Assembly (NCBI GenBank): GCA_910576325.1
Contig: CAJTIM010000015.1
Location: forward strand, 2,501 to 66,500
Origin: Clostridia bacterium
Lineage (GTDB): Bacteria > Bacillota > Clostridia > Lachnospirales > Lachnospiraceae
Direction: 5' to 3'
DNA length: 64,000 nucleotides
Each line of letters opens with the position of its first letter. Within the stretch, counting starts at the first letter, position 1. The position numbers and the translations under genes are program-made. Positions 51,963-59,767 of this stretch are shown here, piece by piece. Below the pieces are notes generated by a model. It was not told where the DNA came from. It did not search any database and saw only the letters and a program-made list of their open reading frames with translations.

Positions 51963-52853
51963 TCATTCCAATATCATCAAGTAATTGTCTAGTCTTGCAT
52001 TCACATAACCTGCAAACAACTTTTCCATTGCACCAAGATTATGCTTTGCATAGTATTCGTCAAATGCATTGTAATACGAAATCCGGTCTGCAAATTTAAT
52101 ATCAATTGGCGGATATCCGGCTTTCATCAATTCCAAATTTACAAGCAGTCTGCCGGTTCTGCCATTTCCGTCTATAAAAGGATGAATCCCTTCAAATTCA
52201 ATATGGAAGCGCGCAAGCCGAGGAATGATATGATCCGTACTATTCCTATAAGCCTCCAACAACTGCTCCATTTTAGGCCGGATCAAATAGGGCTGTACCG
52301 GTTCATGTTTCGCACCCATAATTCTGACGGGGACTCTTCTGTAAACCCCCCGGTCCTCCCGTTTATCCGCTAATACAAGATAGTGTATCTGCTTGATAAT
52401 ACTCTCCGATAAAGAAATCTGCTCTTTTACCAAATCCCGCACTAAATCAAACGCTTCTTTATGCCCGACCGCCTCCATATGGTCTTTTAACGGTTTCCTG
52501 TCAATCGTCAGACCGCGCAAAACCATATCCGTCTCACGAAGGGTTAGAGTATTTCCCTCAATTGCATTTGAATTATAAGTATACTCAATAATAAATTCTT
52601 CAGTCAGGCGTTCCATCTCACCCTCAGTCAACGGGCGTCTGGTATCCAGTTCTCTTTTCTTCCTGTCTATGGCTTTCAGTAAACTTTCTGTCGCTTTAAA
52701 ACGTCCATCCTGTGGTTTTTTCGCATCTGACGGGAGCATCCAACTACGCCCTTCTCGTGTGGCTCCTGAAATTTTTCCTTCCGAGCAAAGTATGCGCACT
52801 CGTCTGCCAGAAATTCCCCACTTTTCTGCCGCCTGCTTTACTGTAATATACAT
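51963..52853 (-). CDS. Fic family protein with HTH and built-in inhibitory helix
   Basis: A 296 aa protein. Residues 1-50 are an excisionase-like HTH (YITVKQAAEKWGISGRRVRI). The class II inhibitory motif is YNSNAIEGNTLTLRET (S-x3-E-G). The catalytic motif HPFIDGNGRTGRLLVN is complete with His, Asp, Asn and both Arg. Fic enzymes move AMP (or related groups) to proteins; the built-in inhibitory helix suggests a self-controlled AMP-transferase. The target is unknown. GAGAGG precedes the ATG. Confidence 0.93.
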   Translation of the reverse strand: MYITVKQAAEKWGISGRRVRILCSEGKISGATREGRSWMLPSDAKKPQDGRFKATESLLKAIDRKKRELDTRRPLTEGEMERLTEEFIIEYTYNSNAIEGNTLTLRETDMVLRGLTIDRKPLKDHMEAVGHKEAFDLVRDLVKEQISLSESIIKQIHYLVLADKREDRGVYRRVPVRIMGAKHEPVQPYLIRPKMEQLLEAYRNSTDHIIPRLARFHIEFEGIHPFIDGNGRTGRLLVNLELMKAGYPPIDIKFADRISYYNAFDEYYAKHNLGAMEKLFAGYVNARLDNYLMILE

Positions 52854-53035
52854 AAAGATCGTACCTCTCTTCCCTCAATAGGATATCTTATTTTCGGAAC
52901 ATTATCAACTAAAAGGAATAATATTTTATTGTTTTCGGAATAAAAAAAGACCCAAAATGCAATAACTGCACTTAGAGCCTTGTTTTCCACACTTTCAGTT
53001 TTAATTTCCTGCCATAGCGTATAGTAGCTGACAGT

Positions 53036-53320
53036 TTACAAAACAATCCATTTCCCACTTCGTCCATTTCTTTTTCGTACAATGATTTCCCGCTTTTTCA
53101 TATTTTCCATATGATATCGAACCGTATCATAGCTAACACCAACCAATGTCACAATTTTCCTCTGTGAAATAGATGGTTTTGACTCAATCACTTTTATAAT
53201 CTTGGAATCTATTTCATCTATATGCGGGATTGTTTGCGGGGTTGTTTCGTTCCATCCCCAAAATAGAACCATAATATCTTCTTTCTTAACATAGTATTCC
53301 GGAATATCGTTTCCAGCCAA
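53036..53320 (-). CDS. Winged-helix protein, perhaps a fragment
   Basis: A 94 codon frame. Residues 35-94 are a winged helix: DSKIIKVIESKPSISQRKIV and VSYDTVRYHMENMKKREIIV. It resembles the terminal DNA-binding part of AlbA_2-type regulators, so it may be a remnant of one. The listed start is TTG with no ribosome site; an ATG at 53272 after AAAGAAG is an alternative. Confidence 0.55.
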   Translation of the reverse strand: MAGNDIPEYYVKKEDIMVLFWGWNETTPQTIPHIDEIDSKIIKVIESKPSISQRKIVTLVGVSYDTVRYHMENMKKREIIVRKRNGRSGKWIVL

Positions 53321-53398
53321 AACGCAACTATCTTTTATTTTTTAAATTCCACGTCCCCAGACCTCAATCATCAAAATCCAAAAGGAGAACAGGCATAA

Positions 53399-53671
53399 AT
53401 GGAATGTACTTTTTATGAATTAGACCAGAAAGCCAAAGACGAAGCTGAAAAAATGGATGCGCTCTGGGGCGCGGAATTTTTTGACGCAGAAGACGCAGAA
53501 CCTCAAACAGATACACCAGCCGAAGAAAATAATCTGCACCTGTCCTGCGGAGCCTTCTGCAGATATTTCAGGTCAGGCAAAGGATATCCTGGCGAGTATG
53601 TATATTATTGCTGCGCCGCAGGAAATGAGCATATTATTGATGTAGATTTCATTGAATCCGAAATCATTTGA
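53399..53671 (+). CDS. Hypothetical 90 aa acidic protein
   Basis: AGGAGA lies ten bases before the ATG and a clear terminator follows, so it is a real gene. The N-terminus is acidic (YELDQKAKDEAEKMDALWG); the second half carries four cysteines in LSCGAFCRYFRSG and YYCCAAGNEH. I do not recognise a family. It stands alone between minus-strand genes. Confidence 0.7.
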   Translation: MECTFYELDQKAKDEAEKMDALWGAEFFDAEDAEPQTDTPAEENNLHLSCGAFCRYFRSGKGYPGEYVYYCCAAGNEHIIDVDFIESEII

Positions 53672-53735
53672 CCCTGCCCCCCCCGCTCCGGCAGAGCCGC
53701 CAACTGCACATAATACGCAGATACCCATACGATAA

Positions 53736-53800
53736 AATAACCGCTAAAAGGTTCTCATTTTCCAAATCTCGAAATGATACTTTTTAGCGGTTATTGATTT
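53736..53800 (+). terminator. Terminator of the 90 aa gene
   Basis: AATAACCGCTAAAA (53736-53749) pairs with TTTTAGCGGTTATT (53782-53795); U-rich tail follows. The 32-base loop is long. Confidence 0.8.
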
Positions 53801-54013
53801 TTGCCTTTTACCCCGATAAGGGGTGTGCTTCCGCCCATGCAACAAAATCCCCGTGGCAAAAATCTCTGCCATTCCCTAAGAAACCGAACCGACAAGACGA
53901 AACCAAAAAATATAAGTAATCTAAGGAAACCGCAGAAAACAAGGCTTTTTCAAGACTTGTAGAAAAATAGCCCTCCGGAATGGAAGGCTTATTTTGTATT
54001 AAAGTTTGTCCCT

Positions 54014-54478
54014 TTAGACATTTCCGGAAAGGAAATCTCCTTTGTAGAGAACTGCGGCTGAAAGAAGGCCTTCCATGTAATCCTCTCCCGAACGCTTTCT
54101 CACATCCATGCAAATCCGTTCGAATTCTTCTGCGTCTACCTCAAGTCCGACGGAAGGATTCCATGCAAAACATCCCTGAAGAGTCAAAACAAGATTTTCC
54201 AGGGACGGAAACATGGTCTTTAATATCTGCCTTGTTTTAAACATCATGTTTTTCAGCGAATTCCCCGGATTACTGCTGTCCGTTTCAGGCCAAAACTGTT
54301 CGATTAATTCTTCTGCGGATATATTTCTATTGTGATTTACAATCAGATATTGTAAAAAAGACAGGGCCTTTTTCCCCATTTTTTTCGGAATGATACTGCC
54401 TGCTGCCTGCCCGTCCTTTATCTCCCGGCAGGCGAAGGTTCCAAGCAGGTCAAATTGCAGAACGGCTTTTTCCTTCAT
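54014..54478 (-). pseudogene. BTAD/SARP-type transcriptional activator, N-terminal fragment
   Basis: 154 codons. LQFDLLGTFACREI, then KKALSFLQYLIVNHNRNISA, EELIEQFWPETDSSNPGNSL and a final YKGDFLSG are the winged helix and start of the bacterial transcriptional activator domain. Full-length members of this type run for several hundred residues more; here a stop follows YKGDFLSGNV. It is therefore probably a broken gene, although a short regulator cannot be excluded. Confidence 0.65.
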
Positions 54479-54508
54479 AATTGATTCCCCCTCCCGAAAA
54501 AATTCCTA

Positions 54509-54982
54509 TTATTTATCCGGCTTGCTCATTGCGCTGTCAATCAGACGGACAAGTTCTAATGCACTTCGAAAATACTCTTTTTTCTGTTTGTCTACCCATG
54601 TCACTTCTCCCTGCCAGCTTGCGTTCTGTCTGTACTTTACATGAATGATAAATGTAGAATCCTTGCCTCGTTGCCCCGTCACCTTATCAAACTCTTCCAT
54701 TATTTTCATTTCCTTTCTCGTGCGGACCTGCAGCTTTGGCATCCGTTCTTTTTTCACGGCCCGTTCCTGCTTTCTCCGATCTATCCGGAAGCTCCGTATT
54801 CTCATGGCTGCCTGCGGAAGCAAAAACTCGTCATAAAGGCGATCCATTCGGTCAAAGGCTTCAAATAAGGTTGAAAAAGAAACACCGCAAGATGTGTACA
54901 AATGGTACATTCTTCCGCTCTGCCGCTCTCTGTCATAGAAGTCCAAGCAAAGAGTAATGATGTTAGGACTGTAGCTGACCAT
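54509..54982 (-). CDS. Hypothetical 157 aa protein beside the integrase
   Basis: Starts MVSYSPNIITLCLDFYDRER after GGAAAGG. A basic central stretch (RRKQERAVKKERMPKLQVRT) is followed by FIIHVKYRQNASWQGEVTWV and a helix ending RLIDSAMSKPDK. The FIIHVKYRQNASWQG block looks like a short beta sheet domain. I do not recognise it. It ends 30 bp before the BTAD fragment, on the same strand. Confidence 0.7.
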   Translation of the reverse strand: MVSYSPNIITLCLDFYDRERQSGRMYHLYTSCGVSFSTLFEAFDRMDRLYDEFLLPQAAMRIRSFRIDRRKQERAVKKERMPKLQVRTRKEMKIMEEFDKVTGQRGKDSTFIIHVKYRQNASWQGEVTWVDKQKKEYFRSALELVRLIDSAMSKPDK

Positions 54983-55029
54983 GGGGTTCCCTGCCTTTCC
55001 CGCACATAAATACAGGCACCTTCGGAGAT

Positions 55030-55060
55030 GACGCAGAGGTTTATACTCTGCGACATTTTT
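55030..55060 (+). repeat. Palindromic hairpin unit, left copy flanking the integrase
   Basis: CGCAGAGGTTTATACTCTGCG with a U5 tail on the plus strand. It shares 28 consecutive bases (from GCAGAGG to the T-run) with the reverse complement of 56409-56445. Confidence 0.85.
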
Positions 55061-55130
55061 CCAAAAGTGCCGCCCTATTTAGATATAATGAATTTGACTG
55101 TCCGTATGACTGCATCACTGACTGCGCATT

Positions 55131-56246
55131 TCAGACATGGATCACCGTTTTAAGCCGGCTCATATTTTCCCGTTTCCGCTCCATACTAGGGTGAACATAC
55201 TGGTTTAAGGTAATGCTGATATTGGAATGTCCCAGAATTTCGCTCAGGGTTTTTACGTCAAATCCTGCCTCAATGCAGCGTGTGGCAAAGGTATGGCGAA
55301 GCGTATGAAAATGAACGGAGGGAATCTGACACTTGACCATATAATTTTTTAAGCGCCTCTGGAGCTTTCGTGGTTCCATACACTGTCTCGTTCCCGTAAG
55401 TACAAAGGTCCCGGAATCTTTCGGGACAAAACGTGCATATAAAGCTTCCAGATCCGGCATCAGCGGAATAAGCCGGCAGGAGCTCTCCGTCTTTGGCGCA
55501 CCTACCATCACTTTTGTCCTTGACTCATCTCCGGAATCCTGACATTGAATACGCTGAGCCGTCCGGCTGATGGAAATAGTATGAGTCTCCAAAGATATAT
55601 CCTGCCATCGAAGAGCGCAGACCTCTCCGATCCGAAGCCCGGTGCGAAGAGCCAGATAGACGCCGAATTTGCAGAGGTCCATTTCTGCCGCGAGAAACCG
55701 TATAAGCTTTTTTTCTTCCTGTTCATCCAGAACACGCATGTTTTTTTTCTGCTGTCTGGGATAAATAATTTCCAGATCCGGAAGTTTCCGGCCACTGCGC
55801 CGCCCGGCATATACAAATACCGAGTGAAAGAGAGCCAGGATATTGCGGATGGTTTTTGGTGACAGTTTTTTTTCATACAAAAGCATTTGAATAAAAAGGT
55901 CCGTTTCTTCTGAGGTAATCTCCCATGGAAGCTTTTTCCCGAAAAACGGGATGATATGATTCTTGATATCGGACAGATATTTGGCGCTGCTGGATTCCTT
56001 CAGGCGCCTTCGGTTGGAAATAAGCCAGTTATTGCAATAATAGGTAAATGTGGGCTCTCGCTGCTCCTCCAAGCCCTGAAAGGTTTCGGAAACCTCTTGA
56101 AGCCTTCGTGCTTTTTCCCGCGCCTCCTCATAGGTTTTGCCATAGCAAAATCCGTAGATTAGCTTGCCGTTGTTGTCTCGTCCCTTCCTGTAACGGGCTT
56201 CAAAACGTCCGTCTTTTCGCAGGAAGACATTTTCTCTGTTTGCCAT
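55131..56246 (-). CDS. Tyrosine site-specific integrase
   Basis: A 371 aa recombinase of the Tn916/phage-integrase type. Residues 1-55 are an arm-binding domain (FLRKDGRFEARYRKGRDNNG). The SAM-like core-binding domain follows, and the catalytic domain has the first Arg in LRTGLRIGEVCALRW, HTLRHTFATRCIEAG (H-x-x-R) and GHSNISITLNQYVHPSMERK with the nucleophile Tyr. All catalytic residues appear present. It is bracketed by two inverted copies of one hairpin and may move, or once moved, the small genes to its left. Confidence 0.94.
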   Translation of the reverse strand: MANRENVFLRKDGRFEARYRKGRDNNGKLIYGFCYGKTYEEAREKARRLQEVSETFQGLEEQREPTFTYYCNNWLISNRRRLKESSSAKYLSDIKNHIIPFFGKKLPWEITSEETDLFIQMLLYEKKLSPKTIRNILALFHSVFVYAGRRSGRKLPDLEIIYPRQQKKNMRVLDEQEEKKLIRFLAAEMDLCKFGVYLALRTGLRIGEVCALRWQDISLETHTISISRTAQRIQCQDSGDESRTKVMVGAPKTESSCRLIPLMPDLEALYARFVPKDSGTFVLTGTRQCMEPRKLQRRLKNYMVKCQIPSVHFHTLRHTFATRCIEAGFDVKTLSEILGHSNISITLNQYVHPSMERKRENMSRLKTVIHV

Positions 56247-56408
56247 AATGCAGCACCTCCATTTTTTATGCTTCCTAGTTTACTGGAAATGAAGGGAGAA
56301 TTTGACATCAGAATAATAGTTATACACAAAAATTTATGGAAATGCTACCCCGTCTATTGCGAAACAAGCCGAAAACGAGTATAATGTTACATACAAAAAG
56401 GCACAAAC

Positions 56409-56445
56409 AAAAATGTCGCAGAGTATAAACCTCTGCGACATTTTT
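56409..56445 (-). repeat. Palindromic hairpin unit, right copy flanking the integrase
   Basis: AAAAATGTCGCAGAG and CTCTGCGACATTTTT around TATAAAC: a near-perfect palindrome usable as a terminator in both directions. It is the inverted counterpart of the unit at 55030-55060, 1.35 kb away. Confidence 0.85.
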
Positions 56446-56465
56446 ATGTATATTTATTCATTTCT

Positions 56466-56495
56466 TTGGACATATGCCTCCCCCTATGTTACAAT
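56466..56495 (+). promoter_or_regulatory. Promoter of iadA
   Basis: TTGGAC, 18-base spacer, TACAAT, about 95 bp before the start codon. Confidence 0.6.
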
Positions 56496-56590
56496 ACATT
56501 TAGCTAAAACGTATGGCGCTCACACCAACTCAGCAGCAGAACAAAAGTAAAACGGGGTTCCTGAGCGCTTCACCAAAAGGAGGGGGACAT

Positions 56591-57763
56591 ATGCTTAAGC
56601 TTATCAAGGGAGCCTCCGTCTATGCGCCGGAAGCTCTTGGCACACAGGATGTTCTGATTGCGGATTCACGGATTCTTAAGATTGCCCGGGATATCCCCGC
56701 AGCGGACGCCTATGAGGTCGAGGTTCTTGACGGAAAGGGAAAGCTTCTGTTTCCGGGCTTTATCGACAGCCATGTTCACATTCTGGGCGGCGGCGGAGAA
56801 GGCAGCTACCATACCCGGACACCGGAAATCATGCTGACCGATATCACTCTGGGAGGCGTTACCACGGTAGTCGGCTGTCTGGGAACGGACGGCACCACCC
56901 GCAATATGGCCTCTCTGCTGGCGAAGGCCCGGGGACTGGAGGAGGAAGGAATTTCTGCCTATATATATACAGGCTCCTATCAGGTTCCGGTCCGCACGCT
57001 CACGGAAAATATTGCGGATGATCTGATTCTTATCGATAAGGTGATAGGCTGCGGGGAGATTGCCGTTTCGGATCACCGTTCCTCTCAGCCCACGAAGGAA
57101 GAATTTGCCCGCATTGTAGGAGATACCCGGGTAGGCGGTATTCTTTCCGGGAAAGCCGGCCTGGTAAATATCCACATGGGTGACGGGACGCGGATGCTGT
57201 CTTACCTCCGATATGTGATAGAGGAAACGGAGATTCCGCCCTCCAACATGCTTCCCACCCATATTAACCGGAGTACACGGCTGTTAAAGGATGGCATTGA
57301 CTATGCAAAATCTCTCGGCGGGTATGTGGATCTGACCACCAGCTCCGACCCGGATTATCTGGAGGAAGACGAGGTCAAAGCCAGTACCGGTCTTCGGCTT
57401 ATGCTGGAGCAGGGAGTTTCGGAGCATCAGATCACATTTTCCTCAGACGGACAGGGAAGTATGCCTATCTTTGACAAAGATGGGGTATTTCTTGGTCTTG
57501 GAGTGGGAAAGGTCACTTCCCTATACCGTGAAGTACGGGATGCCATTCTTACGGAAAAGATTGAAATCACACAGGCCCTTAAGCCTGTGACTTCCAATCC
57601 GGCCGATCTGCTGAAATTAAACGGCAAGGGACGGATTGCCCCGGGGAAAGACGCAGACCTGGTACTTGTGGAGGAGAGCAGTCTTTGCATTGATACTGTT
57701 CTGGCTAAAGGGCAGATCATGGTGCAGGAGGGCACCGCGTGCAAAAAAGGTACGTTTGAGTAA
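56591..57763 (+). CDS. iadA: Isoaspartyl dipeptidase (beta-aspartyl peptidase)
   Basis: A 390 aa amidohydrolase that splits beta-aspartyl dipeptides from damaged proteins. The metal site is in GFIDSHVHILGGGGEGSYHT, ISDHRS-type VSDHRSSQPT, GLVNIHMGDG, LPTHINRS and TFSSDGQGSMP. The start was set at the ATG after AGGAGGGGG; the 26 codons upstream lack support. It is followed by a transporter that may import its substrates. Confidence 0.95.
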   Translation: MLKLIKGASVYAPEALGTQDVLIADSRILKIARDIPAADAYEVEVLDGKGKLLFPGFIDSHVHILGGGGEGSYHTRTPEIMLTDITLGGVTTVVGCLGTDGTTRNMASLLAKARGLEEEGISAYIYTGSYQVPVRTLTENIADDLILIDKVIGCGEIAVSDHRSSQPTKEEFARIVGDTRVGGILSGKAGLVNIHMGDGTRMLSYLRYVIEETEIPPSNMLPTHINRSTRLLKDGIDYAKSLGGYVDLTTSSDPDYLEEDEVKASTGLRLMLEQGVSEHQITFSSDGQGSMPIFDKDGVFLGLGVGKVTSLYREVRDAILTEKIEITQALKPVTSNPADLLKLNGKGRIAPGKDADLVLVEESSLCIDTVLAKGQIMVQEGTACKKGTFE

Positions 57764-57875
57764 AAATCAGTAGTACACATTTATACCTTACGGCCATGTC
57801 ATAATACATATTTCTCTTACAGCAAATGACTGGTATTCCGTAGGGTATCCGAAAAAGGGATTGGAGAAAACAATT

Positions 57876-59384
57876 ATGAATGAGAAAAAGAGAAAGCTGC
57901 AAATGCCCCATACCTATGTGATAATTTTCTTTGTCATCCTGTTTGCGGCGGTTCTGACCATGTTTGTTCCGCTTGGACAGTATGAGACAAAAGAAATCAC
58001 CTACATGCTGAACGGGGAGGAAAAGTCCCGGACCGTACTGGACCCGGAAAGCTTCCAATATGCAGTTGATGAAAACGGGAATAAGATCACACAGGTTGCC
58101 CCTCTCTTCGGAACGGAAGACTTCGGCGGACAGGGCATCCTCAATTATGTATTTGAGGGTCTCACCGTAGGCGACAAGTGGGGTTCGGCCGTAGGCATCG
58201 TAGCCTTTATTCTGGTTATCGGAGGCGCCTTTGGCATAGTTCTGAAAACCGGAGCCGTGGACCAGGGAATCCTTGCTATGATTGAGAAAACCAAAGGAGC
58301 GGAAAAATTCCTGATTCCTGTTCTGTTTGCCCTGTTCTCCTTAGGTGGCGCTGTGTTCGGCATGGGCGAGGAAGCTATCCCCTTTGCCATGATTCTGACG
58401 CCCATGTTTATTGCTATGGGCTATGACGCCGTGGTTGGCGTCTGCGTGACCTACTGTGCAACTCAGATCGGCTTCGGCGCTTCCTGGATGAATCCCTTCA
58501 GCCTTGCCATCGCCCAGGGAATTGCGGAGGTTCCCGTTCTCTCCGGCGCAGGCTTCCGTATTGTGCTTTGGTTTGTATTTACCGGAATCGGAGCCGGCTT
58601 TACTATGGTCTATGCCGCTAAAATCAAAAAAGACCCCAAGGCTTCCGTTGCATACGACAGCGACGCCGCTTACCGAAATGAGTTCAAAGAGGACAGCACC
58701 AAGGCGGACTTCCGTCTCGGCCACAAGCTGATTTTACTGGTGATTCTGGCAACTATGATCTGGACCGTATGGGGCGTGGTGGAAAAAGGCTTCTACATTC
58801 CGGAGATTGCCTCTCAGTTCTTTGTAATGGGTCTTGTTTCCGGTATTATCGCCGTCATCTTTAAACTGAATGATATGCGTGTAAACGACATTGCCTCCTC
58901 CTTCCAAAGCGGTGCGGCCGATCTGGTGGGCGCTGCTCTGGTGGTTGGTATGGCACAGGGAATTATCATTATCCTGGGCGGAACGGACGCTTCCTCTCCC
59001 ACGGTGCTCAATACCATTCTTCACGGTATCAGCAACGCTATGCAGGGGCTCCCGGCTGTGATGTCCGCATGGCTGATGTATGTATTTCAGACCGTATTTA
59101 ACTTCTTCGTGGTTTCCGGCTCCGGGCAGGCGGCTCTTACTATGCCGATTATGGCTCCTCTGTCGGATCTGGTGGGCGTGTCGCGTCAGACTTCTGTCCT
59201 GGCTTTCCAGTTGGGAGATGCTTTTTCCAATCTGATCGTGCCCACCTCCGGATGTCTGTTGGGTACTCTCGGCGTAGCGAAGCTTGAGTGGGGCAAATGG
59301 GCAAAATTCCAGATTAAGATGCAGGGGGTTTTGTTTGTAAGTGCTTCGATTGTGATGATTATTGCGGTTTTAATCCATTTCTAA
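57876..59384 (+). CDS. YfcC/DcuC-family carboxylate or peptide transporter
   Basis: A 502 aa membrane protein of the YfcC (C4-dicarboxylate anaerobic carrier-like) family with about 11-12 hydrophobic helices. Signatures: GEEAIPFAMILTPMFIAMGY, ATQIGFGASWMNPFSLAIAQ and a terminal SGSGQAALTMPIMAPLSDLV. The start follows GGAGA. It lies 112 bp after iadA, suggesting uptake of aspartyl peptides or related acids. Confidence 0.9.
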   Translation: MNEKKRKLQMPHTYVIIFFVILFAAVLTMFVPLGQYETKEITYMLNGEEKSRTVLDPESFQYAVDENGNKITQVAPLFGTEDFGGQGILNYVFEGLTVGDKWGSAVGIVAFILVIGGAFGIVLKTGAVDQGILAMIEKTKGAEKFLIPVLFALFSLGGAVFGMGEEAIPFAMILTPMFIAMGYDAVVGVCVTYCATQIGFGASWMNPFSLAIAQGIAEVPVLSGAGFRIVLWFVFTGIGAGFTMVYAAKIKKDPKASVAYDSDAAYRNEFKEDSTKADFRLGHKLILLVILATMIWTVWGVVEKGFYIPEIASQFFVMGLVSGIIAVIFKLNDMRVNDIASSFQSGAADLVGAALVVGMAQGIIIILGGTDASSPTVLNTILHGISNAMQGLPAVMSAWLMYVFQTVFNFFVVSGSGQAALTMPIMAPLSDLVGVSRQTSVLAFQLGDAFSNLIVPTSGCLLGTLGVAKLEWGKWAKFQIKMQGVLFVSASIVMIIAVLIHF

Positions 59385-59467
59385 AATACTGCATGACAGA
59401 TATGTTTTAGGATTGCCGTTATGATAATAATTGAATAGCAGCCAGAAAAAATATACCTGAAGAGCCA

Positions 59468-59499
59468 CCGTAAAATAAGGCAGCCGCCTTATTTTACGG
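59468..59499. repeat. 13-bp perfect inverted repeat
   Basis: CCGTAAAATAAGG and its complement around CAGCCG, between the convergent transporter and the pnuC remnant. No U-run follows, so terminator activity is doubtful. Confidence 0.6.
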
Positions 59500-59570
59500 C
59501 GCCCTCCCGGTACAGCAGTAATATTGTAAGAAGGCGGCCCGTTCCGTCTTCTCCTAATGCGTCCCAACCC

Positions 59571-59758
59571 TCAGCCGCTCCCCTTTCCCATACACACCAC
59601 ACAGGCCACCCCGGTAAGAGAAGAACTAATTCCCATCAGAGAGTCCTTCCAGTAAATACTAAACGCAGCAATCACAGCACACGCTGTAAAAAGCCATGCC
59701 GTCTCCCATCTTTTCCAGTTGGAAATCTCGTTTTTATAAAATTCTTTAATATGTTCAT
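59571..59758 (-). pseudogene. pnuC-type nicotinamide riboside transporter remnant
   Basis: AGGAG precedes an ATG at 59758 that reads MNILKNF and then leaves frame at a T4 run. In the next frame YKNEISNWKRWETAWL and IYWKDSLMGISSSLTGVACV follow, the opening membrane helices of clostridial PnuC. One extra T would join the two parts. The frame ends at a stop after GKGSG, with about three quarters of the protein missing. Confidence 0.62.
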
Positions 59759-59767
59759 AATCTCCTG

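Noticed and set aside
56467..56591. Anti-ribosome-site pairing of CCTCCCCC with GGAGGGGG at iadA
   Set aside because: The CCTCCCCC lies inside the promoter spacer and would not be transcribed.
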